Shown here one piece after another: positions 1-5,654 of a stretch of DNA of 7,511 bases. The position numbers were made by a program, and so were the translations under genes. Origin of the DNA: DATJYV01 sp035499415 (lineage in GTDB: Bacteria > Bacteroidota > Ignavibacteria > UBA10030). A model generated the notes under the pieces. That model was given only the letters and a program-made list of their open reading frames with translations, was not told the origin of the DNA and searched no databases. The stretch spans positions 1 through 7,511 of the forward strand of contig DATJYV010000006.1 in the NCBI GenBank assembly GCA_035499415.1, in the 5' to 3' direction. How positions within the stretch are numbered: position 1 is the first letter of the stretch; each line of letters begins with the position of its first letter.

Positions 1-1304
1 CTGCCGCCGGCATTCGGATTCCACGCCGTCATTTTGCCGGAACCAAGGTCGATGGCCGCGATCCTGCTGCGCGCCGTTGCGTTGACGCTCGAGAATCGAC
101 CCCCCGCGAAGACGCATCCGTTCTGCACAACGAGCGCCAGAGGAACCTCGTCGATGTTCGCGTTCCATGCGGAGGCAGTGCCCGTGCCGGTGTCGACCGC
201 GGCAAAATAACTCCTGGCCTGTCCGCCGATGTTCCCAAAAAATCCGCCGACCCAGAGTTGGCTGCCGTCGAACGCCAGGGCGGTCACATTGTTGGAGACA
301 TTGCCCGACGGGTTCGGATTCCAGCTGGTCACGAGTCCGGTGGCTACGTCAATCGCCGCGAGGTTGTTTCTCGACACGCCGCCGAGCTTTGAATAACTCC
401 CGCCCGCGATGATACTGTTCCCTGCGGCGGCAAGACAGACGACCCCGGAGCCGACCATTCCGGTATCCGGGCGCCACCCGGCCACAACGTTTCCGGAGAG
501 GTCGAGCTTTACGATGCCGTATCGTGTGACGCCGTCGATTTGAGCGAACGAGCCGCACGCGTAGATGTAGGAACCATAATGGAGAAACTGGTAGACGCCT
601 GCTCCGCTGACGGCAGGATTGGGATTCCAGCTTGTCGCGGCCCCGGAATCAGAATCGACAGAGCCGATCGTGTAGCGAGAGTCAGTATTCAGATCAGAGA
701 AGTACCCGCCAAGATAAACGACGGTGCCAACTGGCAGCAGCGCGATAACGAAGTTGTTTGCTTTCGGATCCCACGGAAGAAGCGATCCGGTCGTGGTGTC
801 GAACGCGGCGGCATAGCCGCGCGATTGGCCGGCGATGGTCGTAAAATATCCACCGACATACAAATGATTGCCTTGCAATCCGAGCGTATACACGAAACTG
901 CTTGGTGAAGGATTCCAGGGATCCAGAGACCCATCCGCCCGAATGTGGGCAAGGTACTTTCGTTGCTGGCCGTTGACATAAGTGAATTGGCCTCCGGCAT
1001 ACACGCCCCCCATGTTGTCCGAGATGGCCACGAGAATCCTGCCGTCGGAGGGGTCGAAGAACTTCGCGAATGTCCTGACCGGCTGTGCCGTCGAAGTGTC
1101 GAGAAGGACTCCCGTCCCGCATACGTAGCCGACTTTCGTGAACGTGCCCCCGAAGTAGGCAGTCGTTCCGTTCACGGCGATGGCATTGATCTGCCCGTCG
1201 AGCGGAGAATCGTACCCTGTCTTGAATGTCTGGGAGAGTATAGTCCCTGAATACGGAACAATGCAGAGACTGAGAATAAAGCGGAGGCGCAAGGAGTTAT
1301 TCAT
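1..1304 (-). CDS. Secreted beta-propeller protein with delta-60-like repeats (3' part outside window)
   Basis: The frame is open from ATG at 1304 to the left edge: 434 codons, no stop. The start is supported by a purine-rich ribosome site (AGGAAGGA) just upstream. Residues 1-24 look like a Sec signal peptide (basic N-terminus, hydrophobic FILSLCIVPYSGTIL, cleavage near the Ser-Gln at 24/25). The rest consists of about eight repeats of roughly 48-52 residues. Each has a 'xGGxF' turn (residues 52, 104, 151, 199, about 250, 301, 353, 401), then a 'GQxR..AAID' strand, then 'WNPNP' (Trp at 130, 178, 226, 277, 328, 380, 428). This pattern matches delta-60/DUF5122-like beta-propeller repeats of secreted or surface proteins. 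In Bacteroidota relatives such proteins often end in a type IX secretion sorting domain, but the C-terminus is not visible here. There is no catalytic motif, so a binding or structural surface role is only inferred. The protein appears complete at its N-terminus. Confidence 0.88.
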   Translation of the reverse strand, partial: MNNSLRLRFILSLCIVPYSGTILSQTFKTGYDSPLDGQINAIAVNGTTAYFGGTFTKVGYVCGTGVLLDTSTAQPVRTFAKFFDPSDGRILVAISDNMGGVYAGGQFTYVNGQQRKYLAHIRADGSLDPWNPSPSSFVYTLGLQGNHLYVGGYFTTIAGQSRGYAAAFDTTTGSLLPWDPKANNFVIALLPVGTVVYLGGYFSDLNTDSRYTIGSVDSDSGAATSWNPNPAVSGAGVYQFLHYGSYIYACGSFAQIDGVTRYGIVKLDLSGNVVAGWRPDTGMVGSGVVCLAAAGNSIIAGGSYSKLGGVSRNNLAAIDVATGLVTSWNPNPSGNVSNNVTALAFDGSQLWVGGFFGNIGGQARSYFAAVDTGTGTASAWNANIDEVPLALVVQNGCVFAGGRFSSVNATARSRIAAIDLGSGKMTAWNPNAGG

Positions 1305-1329
1305 GGGTTCCTTCCTCGTAGGAGAAGCA

Positions 1330-1361
1330 TAAATATATTGACTGGCGATTTATGTTGCCAG
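1330..1361 (-). promoter_or_regulatory. Possible promoter/operator of the beta-propeller gene
   Basis: An inverted repeat CTGGC-N10-GCCAG occupies 1342-1361. On the minus strand it is followed by an AT-rich block reading TATATTTA (1337-1330), about 25 nt before the start codon. That block resembles the -7 box (TAnnTTTG) of Bacteroidota housekeeping promoters, with one mismatch at the final base. I found no convincing -33 element at the expected distance. The arrangement suggests an operator next to a promoter, but the evidence is only short motifs. Confidence 0.25.
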
Positions 1362-1411
1362 ATGAAATTCCGTCCCCCAGCATCCTGTGAGCATGAGCAC
1401 ACACCGGGACT

Positions 1412-1429
1412 GACTCTCGCGGGAGAGTC
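1412..1429. repeat. Perfect 7-bp inverted repeat (hairpin) in non-coding DNA
   Basis: GACTCTC at 1412-1418 pairs perfectly with GAGAGTC at 1423-1429 across a GCGG loop. No T-run follows on either strand, so it is not a typical intrinsic terminator. It lies about 110 bp upstream of the beta-propeller start. It could be an operator or a structured leader if transcription of that gene starts further upstream. Confidence 0.4.
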
Positions 1430-1628
1430 GAGCGGCTGTAATGAACTTAATCAGAGGATTGGATGAGGTGCGAAACCAAAGCCCTCAGCATCGCAAAGGC
1501 GTGCAACGTGCTTGAATTTCCTGCCCTGAATGAAGCGAGCATGCGCGGATGGTTCGGCGGGAATGCGCCACGTAACGTACTGGACAACAGTTCAAGGGCT
1601 CTCCCCCAAGCGGTTCGCCCGAAAACGC

Positions 1629-1656
1629 GACCGCCCGGGGACTCACCCGGGCGGTC
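1629..1656. terminator. Strong bidirectional intrinsic terminator
   Basis: GACCGCCCGGG (1629-1639) and CCCGGGCGGTC (1646-1656) form a perfect 11-bp GC-rich stem with a six-base loop. On the minus strand the stem is followed by GCGTTTT, a short U-run; on the plus strand it is followed by TGACTTT. It sits 52 bp downstream of the stop codon of the receiver-like gene (1709), so it most likely ends the lipoprotein/LysM operon. I see no plus-strand gene immediately before it that would need it. The short stretch between it and position 1430 holds no supported gene. Confidence 0.8.
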
Positions 1657-1708
1657 TGACTTTAATTGAAGGAGAGCATCCATCTCTCCTCTGGAAATCG
1701 GGTTTCGC

Positions 1709-2107
1709 TCAAGGGCCGGCGGGCTTTGACGGTATCGAAGGCACGTCGCTGAGCATTTTCTTCAACACTTCCCGCAGTTCGGAGTAGTTCCCATTCGCGT
1801 ACGTCACGAAGCGCGGACGAAGAGTGTGTGCCATCGCGATCGTTTCCTTATCCCGGTCCGGAAGAATCAGGACGAGCCGCAGATTCGGAGGTCTCGATAA
1901 GAAGACTGAAACGGCAAGAAGCTCCTGCCGGTTCGCGGGCATCAGGATGAGCATGTCAAGGTCCGAGCTTGGCATTCTCAATCGCTGTACGAAACTGGTC
2001 ACCTGCCTGTGAACTTCCGCAGCCCCTCCGGGAATCACTTCGTCGAGCGCCTGAGAAAGACGGTCGGCGGAAGGATTCCCCCAGGGCGTATACACCAGTA
2101 TCTTCAT
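1709..2107 (-). CDS. Small CheY-fold-like protein lacking a phosphoacceptor; function unknown
   Basis: 132 residues from ATG 2107; a GTG at 2110 directly before it is an alternative start. I do not recognise a named family. The pattern of alternating hydrophobic strands and amphipathic helices fits a five-fold beta-alpha CheY-like domain: strand 1 MKILVYT, strand 3 LDMLILMP (about residues 52-59), strand 4 LRLVLILP, strand 5 RFVTYAN, and a last helix YSELREVLKKML. The strand-1 acidic pair is absent and the strand-3 end reads ILMPA, with no Asp where a receiver is phosphorylated. The C-terminus is a short Pro/Ser/Lys-rich tail. No signal peptide is visible, so it should be cytoplasmic, unlike the two exported proteins encoded upstream. 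It is the last gene of the cluster, 86 bp after the LysM gene and 52 bp before the terminator. The fold assignment is inferred from pattern only. Confidence 0.75.
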   Translation of the reverse strand: MKILVYTPWGNPSADRLSQALDEVIPGGAAEVHRQVTSFVQRLRMPSSDLDMLILMPANRQELLAVSVFLSRPPNLRLVLILPDRDKETIAMAHTLRPRFVTYANGNYSELREVLKKMLSDVPSIPSKPAGP

Positions 2108-2193
2108 CACTCATTCTTCGGTAAGTCCCTTGTCTGTCTGACGGGAGCCGATTTAAGTCCGGCAAGACCTCGGGCCGTACTGAATCGGCATGG

Positions 2194-2970
2194 TCAATTC
2201 TTCGACGTCGTTCGACGGTCGGCTGAAGCGACCGCCAGCTTCGAATGCCAGTACGATTTTTCCGAGATGATTTCCTGTGCGGTCAGAACGGACTTTCCAG
2301 GAATCTTCAGTTTTTCGCCTGGATGGATTACATCCGGATTCCTGATCTCGGTCCGGTTCTGCTGCCAAATCTTCGGCCACAGGAACGCATCGCCGTACAC
2401 CTTCGGCCTTTTCGCGATGTTCCATAAACAATCGTGATTCTTCGACCACGTTCCGACAACGTAGGTCGGCTCCACGTTTGCAAGCACGCTTTTGAGCGAA
2501 TTCCGCAGCGCCTCGAGGTGCAGCCGTTCGTCGTCCAATCTGGGTGCGAATTCTTCCATCGACGCCATCTTTTGACTGCTTGCGCGCGTGATCATTGCCT
2601 GGACCGCGTCGAGCTCTGCCTTCCGCAGATAAAGATCCTGGTTCGACAGTTTCGACAGCTCGGTCAAACGGGTGTCGATCGAATCCAGGGATGCCGCAAA
2701 CGCCTTCAGTTTCGCATCCGTAACTCCGAGCAATGATAACAACTCCTGGTGACACTGGTCTCCTTGCTGCGCCAGCATCGCGTTTTCCGTTTTTAACCTG
2801 GAAATGTCGACGTCGAGCGCGGCGATCTCTTTTTTCAAATCGTCCCGCTGCTGGACCGCCTCCCGCATCGACTGTTCCCATTCCTGCTTCGAAAGCTCCT
2901 GGGCTTGCATAACGGCCGCAAGAAAGGCAACCGCGGATACCACTACCGCTATTCTTTTGATCGTCTTCAT
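2194..2970 (-). CDS. Exported coiled-coil protein with C-terminal LysM domain
   Basis: 258 residues. I chose ATG 2970 over the in-frame ATG 2988 because GGAG lies 8 nt before it and the signal peptide then begins properly: MKTIKR, then hydrophobic IAVVVSAVAFLAAV, with cleavage near residues 19-24. Residues about 25-165 are a long, charged, helical coiled coil with one Cys (C73). Residues about 169-224 form a LysM-type peptidoglycan-binding module: YVVGTWSKNHDCLWNIAKRP, then a WPKIWQQN segment, and the typical ending NPDVIHPGEKLKIP. The tail (225-258) is polar. LysM binds N-acetylglucosamine-containing glycans, so the protein is expected in the periplasm attached to peptidoglycan. Coiled-coil/LysM proteins of this layout occur in FCB-group bacteria but have no assigned function that I know of. 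It starts 24 bp after the lipoprotein stop, so the two are surely co-transcribed. Confidence 0.88.
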   Translation of the reverse strand: MKTIKRIAVVVSAVAFLAAVMQAQELSKQEWEQSMREAVQQRDDLKKEIAALDVDISRLKTENAMLAQQGDQCHQELLSLLGVTDAKLKAFAASLDSIDTRLTELSKLSNQDLYLRKAELDAVQAMITRASSQKMASMEEFAPRLDDERLHLEALRNSLKSVLANVEPTYVVGTWSKNHDCLWNIAKRPKVYGDAFLWPKIWQQNRTEIRNPDVIHPGEKLKIPGKSVLTAQEIISEKSYWHSKLAVASADRRTTSKN

Positions 2971-2994
2971 CGTTTTGTCTCCATCCATTTTCGG

Positions 2995-3258
2995 TCAGTT
3001 GAGACCCTTGAGTTTTTCCGACACTCTCGACCGGTCATCCTCGCAGGTCTGGAGTTTCGCTTTCGCCTCCTTGTTTGCCTGCACCAGTTCGGCCTTCTCC
3101 TTCTTGAGAGTGTCCGCCTTTTCCGTCAGCGATACAATTTCCGCCTTCGTCGTTTCCAGCTGTTTCAGATCCTCCTTCGACGGATTACTCGAGCAACCCG
3201 CAAGAAGAAGGACGCCGATTGCCAGACCGACGGCGGATGAAACTGAGCTCCTCTTCAT
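2995..3258 (-). CDS. Small coiled-coil outer-membrane lipoprotein
   Basis: 87 residues from ATG 3258, chosen over upstream in-frame starts because GGAGGG lies a few bases before it and it begins a proper lipoprotein signal: MKRSSVSS, hydrophobic AVGLAIGVLLL, then lipobox LLAGC with the lipidated Cys at 22. Residues after the Cys are SSNP, with no Asp at +2, which suggests outer-membrane sorting by the proteobacterial rule. Residues about 28-86 are a Lys/Glu-rich helix with Leu at heptad-like spacing (31, 34, 44, 51, 58, 69), so an Lpp-like coiled coil. A second Cys is at 72. I infer that it may pair with the coiled-coil/LysM protein encoded 24 bp downstream, which would link outer membrane and peptidoglycan. 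It is the first gene of the operon, behind the predicted sigma-54 promoter. Confidence 0.88.
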   Translation of the reverse strand: MKRSSVSSAVGLAIGVLLLAGCSSNPSKEDLKQLETTKAEIVSLTEKADTLKKEKAELVQANKEAKAKLQTCEDDRSRVSEKLKGLN

Positions 3259-3270
3259 CGTGCCCTCCAG

Positions 3271-3281
3271 ACAATTATTGT
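3271..3281. repeat. 11-bp palindrome in the leader of the lipoprotein operon
   Basis: ACAATTATTGT is a perfect 5-bp inverted repeat around one central base. It lies just upstream of the lipoprotein Shine-Dalgarno sequence and downstream of the predicted sigma-54 promoter. It could be a repressor or roadblock site. AT-rich short palindromes arise easily by chance. Confidence 0.25.
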
Positions 3282-3349
3282 GAGTGTATGTACTTCGTGA
3301 AATCGATTCGTTTTTCCTCGTCACAATCCTGACAGGGAAGTTTCACCAT

Positions 3350-3359
3350 TTCAATTCAA
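3350..3359. repeat. TTCAATTCAA motif, copy 1 (overlaps the -12 region)
   Basis: The same ten bases recur at 5008-5017, upstream of the activator gene. Here they overlap the -12 element of the predicted sigma-54 promoter and extend into the initial transcribed region. On the minus strand the motif reads as a direct repeat of TTGAA (TTGAATTGAA). A shared regulator site is possible but the motif is low in complexity. Confidence 0.35.
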
Positions 3360-3370
3360 GGAATGTGCCA
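3355..3370 (-). promoter_or_regulatory. Predicted sigma-54 (-24/-12) promoter of the lipoprotein-LysM operon
   Basis: On the minus strand, 3370 to 3355 reads TGGCACATTCCTTGAA. The sigma-54 consensus is TGGCAC-N5-TTGC(A/T). The -24 half is perfect, the spacing is correct, and the -12 half differs only at the C of the GC pair (A instead of C). Transcription would start near 3344, giving a leader of about 86 nt before the lipoprotein ATG at 3258. A sigma-54 activator gene lies immediately upstream on the same strand, which raises the likelihood. The -12 mismatch is the main weakness. Confidence 0.55.
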
Positions 3371-3436
3371 TGGATGAACTAATCCCTTTGGCGCAAACTC
3401 GCGGAAAACGGAATTGCCAGCGGACGAAGAGTATTG

Positions 3437-3478
3437 TGCAGGAGGACAAAGTCCTGTCCCGCAGGAAGCCGTCCTGCA
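3437..3478. repeat. Nested hairpins between the activator gene and its downstream operon
   Basis: Several inverted repeats are packed in 42 bp: AGGAC-AAA-GTCCT (3443-3455), GCAGGA-AGCCG-TCCTGC (3461-3477), and an outer pairing TGCAGGA (3437-3443) with TCCTGCA (3472-3478). On the minus strand it follows the activator stop codon (3503) by 25 bp. No U-run follows, so it is not a classical intrinsic terminator. It could be a factor-dependent termination or RNA-stability structure that partly insulates the downstream operon, or a REP-like dispersed element. The rest of the gap 3259-3502 holds the sigma-54 promoter and no supported gene. Confidence 0.5.
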
Positions 3479-3502
3479 GAGCAAGAACTTTTGGAATCCT
3501 GA

Positions 3503-4924
3503 CTAACGGTGGACGTTGATTCGGTGCTTCTTGAGGAGGAAGTAGAGACGGGACCGCGACAGCTTCGAGACGCGGCAAGCGGATGCGATATTCCCGCCTG
3601 TCGCGGCCAGGAGTTTTTCGAGATATGCTTTTTCGGCCTGGTCGACGGCGAGCTCCCTTGCAGTCTGAAGAGGAGGCATGTGGACGTCGTGCGCGACGCG
3701 GCTGTCTGCGACTGTTTTCGTCGAGGTACGATGAGATTCGGCGAATGCTCTCGCCAGGCGGATTCGCAGATACGTAGCCATGTGCTGGGGAAGGAGAACC
3801 GGCTCCGTCCTCGCGGCGACAAGGGAGCGTTCGAGCGAATTGACCAGCTCGCGGACGTTCCCGGGCCATTGGTACTTCATGAGAGCATCATAGTATTCCG
3901 GGGCTATCTCCTTGATGTCGATCCCCAGCCGCGCGCAGATCTTCGGCATGTGGAAAGCAACGATGCTCCGGATATCATCGGGGCGTTTTCGAAGAGGCGG
4001 GACGTCGATCGTGAATGACCGTAACCGGAACAGGAGATCCTCCCGGAACGTCGACTTCCGGACCATATCATCCAGATCCTGGTTGGAAGCTGATATCAGT
4101 CGGAAGTCGCTTCGGATCTCTTCTGTCCCACCGACCGAACGGAATCGCCGTTCCTCGAGTACCCGGAGAAACGACTTTTGTGCCGAGAGGGGAAGCTCCC
4201 CCACTTCGTCCAGAAAGAGTGTTCCGCCGTCAGCCTGTTTGACAAGGCCCGACTGGTGTCGGTCGGCCCCCGTGAAGGCGCCCTTGGCGTGTCCCAGGAG
4301 AGTGCTCTCGACGAGCGTCTCCGGCAGCGCGGCGCAATCAACGACGACAAAATTTCCGGTGGATCGCGGACTGTTATTGTGAATCGCCCACGCGATCAGC
4401 TCCTTGCCGGTGCCGGTCTCCCCTTTGATCAAGACGTTGGCGTCGCTGTTTGCCGCCCTTGCGACAATTTTCAAGGAAGCTCTCAGCTCGGGGCTGTTGC
4501 CGACAATCCCATCAAACCTCCCGTGGTCCAGGTCGTTTGATTCTGTCGTCTCCTGTGCACGATGACCGTAATTTCCGAATCGTTCGAGAATCACAGCCAA
4601 CGCGCCTGCTTCGTTCGGTTTGACGGTGTACTCCCACGCGCCGTTCTTCACTGCCAACTCCGCTTCATCCGGGTCGGGATTTTCCGAATAAACAATGACC
4701 TCGGGAGAGGCCGACGACTGCTTGAGTCTTGGAATCATCTCAAGCGAATCGCCGTCGGGCATCTGCGAGCTCAAGAGGACCAATCCTGCGGGGGATGATT
4801 CGAGATGTGCAAACGCCTCTCGCAGCGTGCAGGCAGTGGAGCCGGCTTGTCCAAGACGTCGAAGATGTGCCATGAGCTCGTCGCAGGATTGCGCGGATGC
4901 GTCGACAATCAAAACGTCGCTCAT
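3503..4924 (-). CDS. Sigma-54-dependent NtrC-family activator with degenerate receiver domain
   Basis: 473 residues, ATG 4924 with GGAGAG immediately upstream. Three domains are clear. Residues 1-115 are a receiver-like domain. Residues about 138-370 are a sigma-54-interacting AAA+ ATPase: Walker A GETGTGKE (168-175), sigma-54 contact loop GAFTGA (215-220), Walker B GGTLFLDE (233-240), arginine fingers around R294/R300, and WPGNVREL (353-360). Residues about 439-468 are a Fis-type helix-turn-helix (GGNIASACRVSKLSRSRLYF). The ATPase is intact, so the protein should remodel sigma-54 RNA polymerase. The receiver is abnormal: strand 3 reads LVLLSSQMP, with Ser52 at the phosphoacceptor Asp, and the acidic pair is reduced to D8-A9, while the switch residue (S80) and K102 remain. 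Ordinary phosphorylation is therefore unlikely. No histidine kinase gene is adjacent. The next genes on the same strand sit behind a predicted sigma-54 promoter and are its likely targets. Confidence 0.95.
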   Translation of the reverse strand: MSDVLIVDASAQSCDELMAHLRRLGQAGSTACTLREAFAHLESSPAGLVLLSSQMPDGDSLEMIPRLKQSSASPEVIVYSENPDPDEAELAVKNGAWEYTVKPNEAGALAVILERFGNYGHRAQETTESNDLDHGRFDGIVGNSPELRASLKIVARAANSDANVLIKGETGTGKELIAWAIHNNSPRSTGNFVVVDCAALPETLVESTLLGHAKGAFTGADRHQSGLVKQADGGTLFLDEVGELPLSAQKSFLRVLEERRFRSVGGTEEIRSDFRLISASNQDLDDMVRKSTFREDLLFRLRSFTIDVPPLRKRPDDIRSIVAFHMPKICARLGIDIKEIAPEYYDALMKYQWPGNVRELVNSLERSLVAARTEPVLLPQHMATYLRIRLARAFAESHRTSTKTVADSRVAHDVHMPPLQTARELAVDQAEKAYLEKLLAATGGNIASACRVSKLSRSRLYFLLKKHRINVHR

Positions 4925-5007
4925 CGCTCTCCGTGCGTGCTCGGGTTCGGATTTCCCTTCAAACCTCGTCCCTCATGCTCATCTTTTTAATGTAGGAGTT
5001 TGATTGA

Positions 5008-5017
5008 TTCAATTCAA
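5008..5017. repeat. TTCAATTCAA motif, copy 2 (upstream of the activator gene)
   Basis: This copy is identical to 3350-3359 and lies about 84 bp upstream of the activator start codon. It sits within a longer imperfect palindrome (TTGATTGATTCAATTCAA, 5000-5017). If both copies bind the same protein, the activator could control its own gene and the operon. No convincing -24/-12 element was found upstream of the activator gene itself. Confidence 0.35.
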
Positions 5018-5085
5018 TTCCCCTGCTTCTCTGTCAGCACAATGCCGAGAGAAATGGCAAGAACCCCGCGAAGGAGGTTGGATAA

Positions 5086-5346
5086 GTGAATGCAATAGGA
5101 ATCTGTTACCAGGAATGTGTCTGTTGTGGGTGTGTAAGCGTTGCACATGTTCGTTCTCGTGATGACAGGCCGTGGAACTCTTGCGCGATGGGGGATCGTT
5201 GTACGTGTAGACCATTTCATGTTGCGTTTGTGCGGCAACCGGATGAGCCGTTGCCCGCGGGGGATACAATCGAACAAATGCAAAACAGCATCAGCAGCAT
5301 GTCGACCATAAGTTCCATCGTCCAAATTGAGACACGTCACTCATAG
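5086..5346 (+). CDS. Possible small Cys-rich protein (doubtful)
   Basis: 86 residues starting at GTG 5086. The main support is a textbook ribosome site AAGGAGG (5071-5077), 8 nt before the GTG. The N-terminal half is rich in Cys (ICYQECVCCGC, then further Cys in CAMGDRCTC), which could bind a metal, but I recognise no family. Against it: codon third positions are not GC-rich as in the neighbouring genes, composition is odd, and the C-terminal half looks random. It lies 38 bp before the XRE regulator on the same strand, so they could form a unit. A competing minus-strand reading frame over the same bases (5340-5014) has no ribosome site. If neither is real, the 460 bp between the two regulator genes is a divergent non-coding promoter region. 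Confidence 0.33.
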   Translation: MNAIGICYQECVCCGCVSVAHVRSRDDRPWNSCAMGDRCTCRPFHVAFVRQPDEPLPAGDTIEQMQNSISSMSTISSIVQIETRHS

Positions 5347-5384
5347 TCGGTGGTTTAATCGGACAAAAAGGATTTCATTGAGCC

Positions 5385-5654
5385 ATGCGTGAATATGGCC
5401 GAAGCTCACCGTTGCGCCTTCAGTTCGGATTGGCCGTGAAAAAACAGCGGACGGCGATCGGGATTACCCAGGAAGAACTGGCCGAACGTGCGGAGCTCCA
5501 TCGGACGTACATCACCGATATCGAGCGAGGCACGCGCAACCCGACACTTGAGACGATGTGGAACATCGCCCTCGCGCTCGGCACAAACCTCCCCACCCTT
5601 CTTTCATTCCACAAGACCGGAAGCGCTTCGTCCGACCCGGATCTTAAGAATTAG
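5385..5654 (+). CDS. XRE-family (Cro/C1-type) helix-turn-helix regulator
   Basis: 89 residues from ATG 5385; an in-frame TGA just upstream excludes an earlier start, and AAAGGA lies about 12 nt before the ATG, a rather long spacing. Residues about 10-70 are a single Cro/C1-type domain. The helix-turn-helix spans about 28-49 (TQEELAERAELHRTYITDIE), followed by the family-typical ERGTRNPTLETMWNIALALG. There is no effector domain; the tail is short and polar. The sequence resembles small controller proteins such as those of restriction-modification systems (RTYI.DIERG.RNP.L), but no methylase or nuclease gene is in view, so it is best called an orphan DNA-binding regulator. It probably acts as a homodimer, perhaps on its own divergent upstream region. 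Its targets cannot be read from the sequence. Confidence 0.9.
   Translation: MREYGRSSPLRLQFGLAVKKQRTAIGITQEELAERAELHRTYITDIERGTRNPTLETMWNIALALGTNLPTLLSFHKTGSASSDPDLKN

Noticed and set aside
694..1122. Minus-strand 142-codon frame
   Set aside because: It overlaps the beta-propeller gene in another frame; the repeats and signal peptide identify the true frame.
1342..1361. TGGCA...GC on the minus strand as a sigma-54 promoter of the propeller gene
   Set aside because: The GG to GC spacing is one base too long and the -12 box does not match; an inverted repeat explains it better.
2153..2881. Minus-strand 242-codon frame
   Set aside because: It is the out-of-frame shadow of the coiled-coil/LysM gene, very rich in Arg and Gly, with no domain.
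5014..5340. Minus-strand 108-codon frame with a hydrophobic C-terminal stretch
   Set aside because: It has no ribosome site, an arginine/threonine-rich composition unlike a real protein, and competes with a plus-strand frame that has a perfect Shine-Dalgarno.
5385..5654. Controller protein of a restriction-modification system
   Set aside because: The helix-turn-helix is similar, but no methyltransferase or endonuclease gene is within the window.
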